Source: Brachypodium distachyon (Eukaryota > Streptophyta > Magnoliopsida > Poales > Poaceae). From it: DNA of 64,000 nucleotides. Shown piece by piece: positions 25,723-37,200 of the stretch. The notes beneath the pieces were generated by a model. It searched no databases and had not been told where the DNA came from. It saw only the letters and a program-made list of their open reading frames with translations. The stretch's first letter is position 1. Every line of letters begins with the position of its first letter. The position numbers and the translations under genes are program-made. The DNA is taken from positions 6,076,001 through 6,140,000 of the forward strand of contig NC_016133.3 of NCBI RefSeq assembly GCF_000005505.3. The letters run 5' to 3'.

Positions 25723-26128
25723 TCATTATATAAAGAGCCGATTTGTTGTGAGTAAATTATAAAGAAACCACCGCTATAAGCTTATAACACATAATCACAA
25801 GGAATTGACCAACTTTCGAAAACTTCACGCATATCAAACAAATGTTCTTCTTGTGGAAAGATATAGAGCATGAAAGTGAACCAGCACTTCAACGAGCAGT
25901 TCCGCAACATTAGAACTTCCCCAACGGTAGACTCTAGAGAAGACACCGAGAGAATATCCAGTGCTCCCGGCCCATACGGTGCTACCGGTGCTCCTAAATG
26001 GTATATTACTGTATATATGGTATATGCTTTATTTTTTTCATTTGGTATATAGTACGTGGACGGTACATGTCATTGATATATGATATATGAATTATATATG
26101 TCATTTAGTATATGATATATAAATGTTA

Positions 26129-26239
26129 CTCCCTCCGCTCATATTAAGTGACTTAAATTTGTCCAAATATGAATGTATATATGTCTAAAAAGTATTTAGA
26201 TACATGTAATACAAGTCACTTAATATGGGACACAGGGAG
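26129..26239. mobile_element. Stowaway-type MITE
   Basis: It has ends CTCCCTCCGCTCATATTAAG and CTTAATATGGGACACAGGGAG and an internal TTAGATACATG. About 111 bp, with the right terminus slightly mutated. Confidence 0.8.
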
Positions 26240-26397
26240 CACATGTTAATGGTATATCGATAAAATTACTGTGTCATTTTTGCGGACTGCACGTGGGTTT
26301 AAGAAAAGCTCAAGGGTTTTTCTGAAAAATACCCTATAGAGGAGTGGAGCGAGGGTTGATTCCTAATAAACTTAAGGGTCTAAATGAAAAACGACGA

Positions 26398-26543
26398 AAG
26401 GGTATCTTTGATCTAATCTTGTTCCTTGGTTGTCCATCCAACAGTTCACAATCACCCAGAGCACAACACTAAGGGTATCTTTGATCTAATCTTGTTCCTT
26501 GGTTGTCCATCCAACAGTTCACAATCACCCAGAGCACAACACT
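26398..26543. repeat. Tandem duplication, 73-bp unit
   Basis: AAGGGTATCTTTGATCTAATC through CAGAGCACAACACT occurs twice with essentially no difference, which indicates a very recent event. Confidence 0.95.
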
Positions 26544-27013
26544 GTTTCGGAGCACCGTATGGTCCCGGAGCACTAGATATTCTATCAGAAGACACCTAAA
26601 AGTGCAAATAGGGGCCAAAAACAAGTGCTTACTCCAACAAAATGTAGTTCATGTTTTGAATGCATATAGTTTGTATAACTGAATATTTTGGAAGCATATA
26701 GTTTCTAACTGAATGTTTTGGACGCATATAGTTCAAACACATTCAAATCCTGATTTTTAAACCATGCAATTCCAATTTTACAAACATAAACATGTACTAC
26801 AATGCATATAGGTCAAACAAATTTCAAATTTCACAAACTACACTATGTTGTAGTTTCATCATCCATCATCCAAATTCAACTTCTATCCATTTATGCTTCA
26901 ACATACATAATCCAAATTCATCATTTACATATCCAATTTGGAGAAAAAAATCATCAAAAGAAATGGACACAGGGCAGACGAAATAGTGGAACTAGGGGGG
27001 ACAAGGTGGTCAG

Positions 27014-27231
27014 TGTTAAGAATAATTAGTCATGATCAATTAGGATTAATTATTAGTTAATTAATAGTTAATAGGGCAGTTAAGCTTGTAAATGCTCGCG
27101 TCCCAATTTTTCCAAAACTGGGACACGAATGCCAAATCTTGAGACACCAATGCATGTATTGGTGTCTCTTCCCCTTGTATATATATGAACTCAATCAATG
27201 AAAAACACACACATTCATTCATTTCACAACA
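27014..27231. mobile_element. Short solo LTR with GTCAG target duplication
   Basis: The 218-bp segment begins TGTTAAGAATAATTAG and ends TTTCACAACA, so it has TGTT...AACA ends. GTCAG sits on both sides (27009-27013 and 27232-27236). The interior has the AT-rich transcription region and the ATCAATGAAAAACACAC stretch common near copia LTR ends. An 87-bp duplication of its 3' part follows (27238-27324), again ending in GTCAG. Internal retroelement sequence is missing. Confidence 0.75.
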
Positions 27232-27324
27232 GTCAGATGCATGTATTGGTGTCTCTTCCCCTTATATATATATATGAAGTCAATCAATGAAAAACACACA
27301 CATTCATTCATTTCACAACTGTCA
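27151..27324. repeat. Tandem duplication, 87-bp unit, of the LTR 3' end
   Basis: TGCATGTATTGGTGTCTC through CATTTCACAAC, GTCAG included, is present twice. The second copy has a longer TA run. It could be a tandem slip, or what remains of a second LTR after internal deletion. Confidence 0.85.
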
Positions 27325-28099
27325 GCGTGGCTGCAGCAGGACGAGAAAGCGGCCGGCGCAGCCGATGCTAAGGAGAAAGAGGTGGACGAGGCAGGTCGAG
27401 GAGGTGTCTGCCAATGCTAGGTAGGAACAGGTTGAGCCGCTTGATTCGCCAAAGCGGCGACGGCTCGAGAAAATGCGCGCTTTCCCGATTATCCGAACAC
27501 GTACAAAATATGTGGATATTTTCCACAGCCAGTTTGGCAGGCACGAAATTGGGTACAAGAATTCAATTTGAAATTTCATGTAATTACATTTATACCTAAC
27601 CTCAATTTCTCTTTAGAAGGCATCATTTCTCTATATCTGTCTCTCATTCTATAAAGTTATGTGGTAAATAAACATGATTTTTGAACCCAAAATTCAAATT
27701 CAACCAAATGGAATCTTACCAAAATGTGGATTTAATTTCTACCAAATGAAGTGAAGTGAGGGTTGCCAAACGAGGTGTTAGCGATTTTATGCTTCACTGA
27801 GACATCTCGCCGCACAACCTTAGGAACAAGTCAGTGAATTCTATAGCTCCACATGCAACCAGGTCTAACTGGATAAAGCCTATTCTTAAGTTCAGCTCAG
27901 GTAACGTATTATGCCACACCCATATAGTCCCAACCAGGCACATACAGTACAAGATATATAGAGCTCCCACCAAGTCCAGTGTACTGTCTTCAAGCTATCT
28001 GACGTTTACATTACGGGGCGGCAGAAACCTCCCCAAACCGACTGCCCTATGTACTTTGTATAAATTGTGTAAAACATAGCGCCTCCAATCAAACACAAT

Positions 28100-29058
28100 T
28101 CCATCTCAAAATGAGAAAATGAGCCTCTTACACCCTATAAAACATCCCCCAAACCTACCAACCAGACTTCTATGTAAAAATGAAGTGCAAAATTTCTATC
28201 CGGCACAAAAGCAAAGTAGTTACTAAATTGATGTCGAATGTTGTAACTGGATAAGCCAATCCTAGAGCAAAGTGCTTATACAGATGGGCAGAAACGACTT
28301 TTACATCCCAGAAACAGTCAGCAACCTGCAAAGAAATTAAGTGTAACTAAACATATTGATCAAGAAAATGATTTGTGCACTTGGAAAAAGACTTGCCTTT
28401 ACAAAACTAAACCACTGATGCAGGCTGCTGTCTCATTATCCACTAGTGGTCAGGAGTCAGCACTGCAAAACAAGGTAACAATTAGAAAACATTTTGGACC
28501 CAAACCATGCAAGACAAGGATCAACTTTGAAAGGTCGAGTTCGTATAACGCTCAAATACCAGTTAAACTAAACTGGTCGAAGTAACAGATTGACTGGAAT
28601 TCTAACACAATGTCCATACAATAAACTTAATTGCTACCTGACTCAACTTGGTTTGCCTATCAAACACTTCGTTCACCACCACATATATCGCACATAACAG
28701 TGACTTGATAGAAACCGCAAAAACAATTTTTTGAATGGGCCAAGGGCAGAAGTATTGGTTTTGCAGGTTTTTATTTAGAATAATTTGTCTAGCTTTCATA
28801 ATAAAACCAGTGAAACTTTGAGACAATCAAAACTCCCTGAAGTGCCCCATATGCTATGCAAACACACCCAAACTTGAGGCAGTCAGAACTCAGAAGTCTA
28901 AAGATGAAGGCCAACTAGTGAGGCAACTAAAGGATATCTGTATGTCCAGAATAGGCAACCATTAGCCAGCAGTAGGTTTTCCTTAGATAATTGGTGCACT
29001 GGTAGAAAAGACCAGGACGAAAAGGATTTGGGACTGTACACTTGCTCAACTACAGCTT
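28100..29058 (-). other. Probable 3' UTR of coatomer copy 2
   Basis: It is homologous to 13640-14592 beside copy 1 and includes the same candidate UTR splice sites: acceptor TTTTGCAG before TGCTGACTCC, GC donor at 28395-28396, and a further acceptor ending beside 28325. No protein-coding frame is supported. Confidence 0.5.
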
Positions 29059-31202
29059 TTATGCTGATGGTTCTTCATTGTTCATACCCCACTGTTCCTC
29101 ACTATCATTTCCATTCACATGGATGGTGCCATCAGTTGAACCATCAGCATCAACCTCAACAGCATCTTCCTGGCTCTCTTCTGCTCCGTCATCTTCAATA
29201 ACCTGTTGAACAAGATGTTATCATTTACTCAAGGATGAACAGGAGCAATAGAGGCCAGTGATTATAGTGAAAATAATAATAACAATAACAGTCTTTAAGT
29301 TTAACTAGACGTGCAGAAGTTTGAACTAGAACCGACTGATTGACGCCATTGGTGATTCAAGTGCAGTCGTAGAGTTGCAGAAGGACTTGCTTGGATCCCA
29401 ACTAACACAACTCAATCTCTTTGACTAGATTGGAAATTTTGAACTAATCCTTTTGAGCCAAAGGAATTGAGATGGATCAGAGTGTATCGAAACAAGCCCT
29501 AAAGAGTTTAGTATAGAGTACTAGCATACACTGCTTGAGGTTCTGGCCAAGCAAAAGCAAAATACAAATCATTTATGCATTTGTAAACCTGCCCCCATGT
29601 GATAAAAAGACGTTTCTATCACCCAGACATGGAATCAGGGCTGTTCAATACGGGTCCAATTCACCTGTGGTTGTGATTACTGATTAGTGAAGCAAAATGA
29701 ACTAAAGCTGTGAATGCTGGTTTCCCTGGTTCCTTTTGAAACCATTTTCAAAAGAAAACCCCTACATATAATCAACTGACAGGGAAAATATCACCTTGCA
29801 AGCCCCTGTTATAGCCAAGAATAATACAAACGCCAGTATCTATGAATCAGAAAAGCAATAAGAGAACTGCTCTCAACCAATAGGTAGCAAGGGATATTGG
29901 GATATCTTCCAAAAGAATAGGAACCAACCAACAAGGTTCACCAATCACCACTAACAGAACTTCATGGCAATGATCAAGATTAGTAAATTCTTCAATGCTT
30001 ATTGCTTAGTCCTACATTGGTATCTCAGTCATTTCTTTACCCGCGAATTTTTTTTATCTCAGTCATTCCTGCCTGGAGCAATTTTTGGAAACTCTCGTTT
30101 TAGAGAGATGTGCATAAGCTATTAAAGCATTCTCATTAAGCAGAAAAGCTTAGTCATATTCAAGAGCCACGGAGAGCTTCTTTTGGTCCCATGAGAAAGA
30201 AGCACAGAAAACCTAACACACAATAGTTCTGTAAACTTTGTAAACTCACTGGCTGATTTTCAAATACAGTAAAAGACAAGCAAAGGACATGTAGTACTAT
30301 TGAATGGAGGTGTGAAACTCTTCTACCCGCAGGTTCCTGGACAAGCCTATTATCAGTTATTATCAATATTTATCAGATTTATCTGAAAGCACAAGTGTAA
30401 TCCCTCTCACCAAAACACATCAATAACCAGGTATTTAACAGAAATGACATACTCCCTCCGACCCATATTACCTGTCGTTGATTTAGTACAACTTTGTACT
30501 AAATCTGCGACAAGTAATATGGGTCGGAGGGAGTAACATATTTGTCGTATGGTCGCTTGTGCTGTGAGAATTTATAACGAATCAACTGGCTAAACATGCA
30601 AACAACTCTTTTCACAACAAGAAATACCTCGTGAACAGTATCATTTTCATTTGTTAGCACCTCCTCCTCATGTACATCGTCTTCTTCATGTACATCATCC
30701 TCTTCATGCACATGCATATTTTTGAAAGCTTCCACAAGACTTTCGTTGGACCTTTCAGCGTGAATCAAGTACTCCCCGGCAGGTGGATAGATACCCCTAC
30801 TCATTTTATTTTTGTCAGAATAGCAATAAATTAATAGCTTCAGAAACAGGTACTGACATGATTTTCAATTTCATCAGCATCCAATTAAAGCAAAATCTAA
30901 ATCCTCCAAACATTAATGGAAGACAGTTAGAGTACAAATTGGTTAAAACTTCACAAATGTTGTAGCTTTATAAAGATACTAGCTAAATGCATGTGCACTG
31001 CTGCAAAATTAAAAAAATATGTATTGCATGAGTTGTTAAATGCTTGTGCCCTTAAATTTCCCTTTTTTTTTATAATAACAATATCATGACATGTATATCT
31101 ACCACATATTGGGTGGCAATAACGGTGATTTCTCAGCAGTGGAGTGGACGGACGACCACCAACTCAAATCTTTATAAGATGATGATGATGATGATGATGA
31201 TG

Positions 31203-31237
<35 letters not shown>

Positions 31238-34200
31238 AAATAATTAAAAAAACAAAAACCTTTTAGGCGCAACAGTAGCTTCTACATTAAGAGCAATCTG
31301 CCAGTCTTCAAATAAGTTTGGGTACTCATCAGGATCTGCCAATGACTCTGCTGCTTTTGAGTTTACCTACAAAGCAAATGGAACAAAAGGAAAATTATCA
31401 GTTAGTAAAACATTACCCTTGAATACTAAAAATGGTGCAGCATAGGTCAAAACATAAGAGTAGTCAACTAAAAGAATATAACAAAGCATGAAAGCACTTA
31501 TATGGCTGAAAGTACTTTTTGGAGATCTTTTTTCCATAATGCTACAATCTCAGGGACTTTGCTCGGAAGATAAGATCTCGCCATCAATGCTGCTTCCGGA
31601 ATACGATTGCTGCATAGAGAATGGTCGTATGGTTAACATAAAGTAATCTATTTGACCAAGCAATGTATGAAACAGGACAGTCTCACCAAAACGTCAATAC
31701 CTTTCAATCAACAATTGAAGGCATTCCTCCAACTTGCCTAACATGAACAAACAAAGGAAGGCAACATTGTTCTTTCCTTGTTCTTTAGCCATTGACGCCA
31801 ATTTTGTTATCCCTTCAGCATCCCCAGTGGATGAGTACAAAAGCAATAGACCACTGAGGTCCATGGCATGTTGAAGACACTCCTCTGCCATCTCGAGCTG
31901 CAAAAAGTTGTATGACATGTGAAACCAAGAGTATGCAAACTCAAATGTTTGCATCCTAGTGAAAGGAAGAAACGGAACACATAAAAGTTTACTGTTTACA
32001 TCCCAGTGCAATGCAGAAACAAAACAATAACATGGCAAAGTTATTAGATATTTTTTTTTGTAGCTTTTACAGTAAATCCTATTTATTAAAAACTAAGGTT
32101 GAAAGAGCAAAAGCTGAACGCCAACAATACTTCTGATTCAAGAATGATGCTGAGCACCTCCTTCCAATAAAAACTGTAGTGTAATATGCCTTAATATATG
32201 TCCATATCGTACTAGATTAGATTGTTTACTGCAAACTCATAGTTAGCAACTCATCCATTTATCAATAATTTAAAGCTCAAATGCCATGGCTGAACAATCC
32301 CAAATCATTGGCACAATATATAGTGAGCATACAAGCAACACACACATCCAGTCGCTGTGTACCTTTCCAGTTGAGATAGCTAACTCCCCTAACTGCTTCC
32401 ACTTGGACTCACTTTGCACCTCAAGAGCAATGGCCTGTAAAGCAAATACTCAGAATATTTGAAAAAAGAGGGAACTTTCTTGAAAATGTGAAAAATAATA
32501 GTCAGCTAGCCGTGCCTTTGCATCATCGACTCGACCAAGCTGCACTGCCAGGTCAAATCTGTAGTTCAAGTCTGTTGCAATCTCAAGGGCTTCCTCCAAC
32601 ATGCCCCGTGATTCCAAGAAATGTGCGACGCTGCAAATAAAAGGTTATCTGTGTAAGGCAAGGCCTGAACTGCAGAGTACAATAATTAGTAGAACATGGG
32701 GCACCTGTCATATTGTTCCTTTGGTATAGAGGGCAAAACTTCATTTGCACGATCAAAATCCCCACGCAGTACAAGTGTTTTATACTCGATCAAACTGAGG
32801 AGTAACGTGTACCCAACAACACTGCAATAAGAAATATATTAGCCTCAAAAAGTTTGTAGCGAGTTCATACCATGGAAGAATACCAGATCAACAAACAAAA
32901 AACTCACTTAAACTGCTTGTCAATAAGATAGACACGGCTCTGGTTAGCAAGATATCCTAGTAAATACATCGGTCGGTCCAAGTGAAACAAGGTGGTGACC
33001 TGTAATACATGGAATGGTTATGACTTGAAGAGATAAAACTGGTAAGGATCTAAATGAAACCATACATAGCAATGCCTTTTTATATAATAAAAACACTCAC
33101 CTCTCCTCCAACACAGTAATTAAGCCGCGATGACGAATTGTTGTAGATAAAACAATCGCCAACCCATAGCCCAGTTCGGATGCGTTCATTTATCTCATGA
33201 AGCAGTTCGAAGGCATCTTCCACACCTTCCTCGCCAACTGAACCCCCTCCATCCAAATGAGAAGATACTACATCCCTCTAGAAGATAAAAAAAAGTGATG
33301 TTGTATCAATACAGACTGTTACATTGAAAAAACAATAAGTCTTAAATACAAGTATCGATGTAAGAGTTGCAAATCTGTTGCTCCATTATTATGGATCGGA
33401 GGGAGTAGTACAATTAACACAAGAAGAGAATAGTTGTACATAAGCGGCAGATGTATCATAACTACTAACTGTACAAAGGCAACGGAATTTTTAACAGAAG
33501 TTACAGAACTCACGTTGTACTTCAAAATGTAGAATGATGTATCACTTGCAACAGTCACTAAATCACCACTGTCAGCCCAGTAGAGATTCTACAACGAAAA
33601 GAACAGATCTTTTTAGTGGCATAAATTTCCAAATGACAAGGAAAGGAAGTTTGATTCATGAAGCAACACAATTAACTCACTTTCACATTGACATCGATTC
33701 GACGTATCAACCTGCAATCTGCCCAGTCGTAAAAGCAGATGAAGTCATTTGTACACATAGCCAGTAATACTCCACCAAATACACGTTCTACGGAGAATGT
33801 TGGCCTTATACTTTTCCTCTCCTGAAATTGTTAGCTCTATGTTTCAGGAATTGTAGTAAAGAAGATTGATATACGGAATTAGATATTCAAGCATTAAATT
33901 CGTCTTCTACTAATATTACACGTATCTAGACACTTTTTAGGAATAGATACATCCATTTTTTGATAAATTTGAGACAAGAATTATGGAACGGAGGGAATAC
34001 ATTGACTATTAAAAGCTCAAGGTCACAGTCTGATCCTGAAGCAGCAGCACAAATACTTGTGTGTGTTCCTATATTTACTTTGCGCTTTACATAAGAAAAT
34101 TTCCCTCTTTGTTTCATAGCATAAGGCCGCTTCCAGGATGAGAAAAAATGACCTGTCTACAGCCACTAATACGTATTCCATCAATTTCTTTCAGTAGTTG

Positions 34201-37200
34201 GGCAAACAGGTCTTGTATTATGACATCGAAGAAATAAGGACAAACTGACAAATAAATTGCAGGAAATCTGGTTTCATGTATGAAGATTATTGCAGCACAG
34301 GGAATGAAATGCGTATGAACAAGCCATTACTGCTATTGTCATAGATGTTCGTCAAAGAAAGAACCATACTTCTGCATAAATATAACTAAACAAACCATTA
34401 GTTGGGAAAATCAAAGATGTACTATATTGAATACAAACCTGGAAATTTTTACTGTATATCTTTATCCTTGATGTGCTTTCTCTGATTGCGTATTCACCGT
34501 CAGACGACCAAACAAATTCAAGAGCAGACCCAAAAGATCTATTCCTCCATGCTAGTGCGGTATAAATTATGTATTCTCCATCTCCACATACAACAACAAA
34601 TCTCCCATTCGGATTGTGCCTTAAGCTCTGAAATGAAGATCAATATTAGTAACTTCCAGATAAAAACTAGAACAAAGAACATGCAAAAGCTTAAAAAAAT
34701 GGGTTCATTGATTCCAGTTCAGTATGAAAATTAATTACTGTTAATTCAATGTTGCACAGAAGAATCTAGTAGCAGTCACAACATCCTCAGGTGCATTTTT
34801 CTTAATCCAACAAGTGAAATTCAAAATGAAGACTTAATTCCATATTGCATTGTTCAAAAGTACACTTCAATTCAGTATTTGAGCTTAAAATCCATACATA
34901 AAAGTTGGTTACACCAAAATAACTCATTAGCCCTGCACGTTTTAAAACAAAATGAAAATATTTTACCATGTATGACGAAATGTTTTTATTTTATTTTAAA
35001 ATGTGCAGGGTTAATGAGTTATTTTGGTGCATCATGAAAGGTTATATTGCACAGAAAAGGAAAGAACTCGATCAGAAACTTCAGACACATCAGCAAGAAT
35101 CTAGTTGACTAATGTTGAAGACCATCACTACGCAAATGATGCATTCATTATGATATTTCAATATCAAATATAAGCCTACTTGTGGGTAAAGATCACAGCT
35201 TCCCAACTCCTTCACAGCCAATGGTAATCGCTCACCATCTGCAATCTGACAAATGAAATAGGTTAAAGAGCATACATAAAGCTTATAACAAACTTAACAA
35301 GTTTTCAACACATTAGCCCGGTGAACCAGGAGAAACCTCGTTGCCTGCCCCAACAGTCTTGATATTAACAGTTTGAATTTCATTGTGTTTCGCCCATATG
35401 ATTTTTCCACTGTTATCCATGCTAGCAACCGGTACTTCACGCCCGATTTTTATCATAATTGTCCCCTCATCGTAACCAATCACAATTCTACAAAATTAAG
35501 ACATCCTGTATTGTATTACTAACTTGACTTGCAAGGAAAGAAAAGTCAATGAAAGCAAAAAACATGTTTGAGTAAAGAGCAAATTCTGGAACAAACTAGC
35601 AGAGTGCTCGTGCTTTGCTACGGAATTGTCAAGAAAGGAAAAATTACAGCTAAAAACAACATCTAGCTAGATGGTCCAATGCCATTAAAACTTGATGATA
35701 GGCTTTGCTGGATTTGAACTATGAACCCCAACTCGTAGAGATTGGAAAGCAGAGGTAGTGGTAGGAGACTGGAGAAGAGAGGGTTATGGCTTGCTGCTCC
35801 AACTCGCGGGTTTGTATAGTCTTAGAGTGATAAGAGAAGGGTTGAAAAGAAGTGAACGGACGACCACAAACTCTAAACTTTATATAAAATTAGGAAAGAT
35901 AGTGTAGCACAAAAACAATGCTGTTGTCAGTTTACACACCATAAGAAATTGGCACATAGAATAAATGCATCAAAATACTTATTTCCTCCTGATGGTTGAG
36001 AAATACATGTGCAAACAAAGATGTATGGAGTGCAGTCAGCTTGTTAGCGCGTGGGTAGCTTCGATGGCAGACAAGAAGAAATATACATCAGTGGCACGGC
36101 CCTTCACATTGGTCATACCACCTTAGCATTCAAATAACGCAAGTGTTAAATATTCCTTACCTTCTTGATCCCTTCATGTATCCTAAAGCCCAAACTCGCT
36201 CAAGGCCATAGTTAAGAGTGTTCTCAAGTCTGTAAATGCATCAAGCAAAGTGTTATTCACTTATTCTATAAGAACAGAAAGAATTAAACTCGAGAGAGAA
36301 ACAGAATATTTATGGATATAACATTGTGGCAAATGTTAACGGCCAACTAGGCAGCCGCATATACAGTAACCTATTTCAAAAGATTATATGAGAACTCAAG
36401 AGATATCTTTCCTAATTACACCAACTCTGCAATATTAATAGCTACAAGAACTTCTCTTGTTTCAACGCCTCCCATTAATAGGAGTTGATCACATCCATAA
36501 TTGTCAATAGCTATATGGTAGTCTAGTCACATATTTCAGATAGTTTAACAATCAACCGTAGTTACCAGAGCTGGCACCAATCCATACAGGTTTAATATCA
36601 AAATATTTCGTTTCGTGATCCCTACGTCGAGTTGTAAAATTTCTATCTGAGCTATCTACTGCAGGTACTAAAGAACGACTGAGCCCTATTGCAAAGCATA
36701 CACTGTAGGAGTAAGTGTGTAACCCTTTCACTCAACACCCAAATCTACAACTAAAGCATGAAAGACTAGATTTATACTAAATCCCCGACACTTATTATGG
36801 ATCGGAGGGAGTACTAAATTTCACACACACACAAAAACGTGTGGATGAAAAGTAGAAACTGAAACCAGTCATATCAGCACGGGATGTGAATGTATAGATG
36901 TTCGTTTAATCATCAGATTTTCTAACAACACACTATTAGTACAGGGGAGAAAACCAATACCTGTAGGTAGTAGAGTGCCACAAGCGAACCGTACCATCCT
37001 CTGAACCAGTAATTATTATAGGTAATTCTGGATGGAAACATACAGCTGAGACATTGTGTGCATGTCCTTCAAGTGTTTGAACACAGCTCTTTGTTTGGTA
37101 GTCCCAAACCTGATCCAACCAATTGTGTCATAAGCAGGGCCAATGCCCAACATGCTCAAAATAGCACAAATTAATACAGATGCCACACCTTTGCAGTCTG

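Larger units (their letters stand above)
25560..28080. other. Spacer between the two coatomer copies
   Basis: The stretch contains Stowaway sequence, a tandem duplication and a short LTR, each listed separately. The rest is AT-rich with no recognised gene. The frames at 27322-27599 lie in GC-richer sequence just after the LTR and have no domain. Confidence 0.5.
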
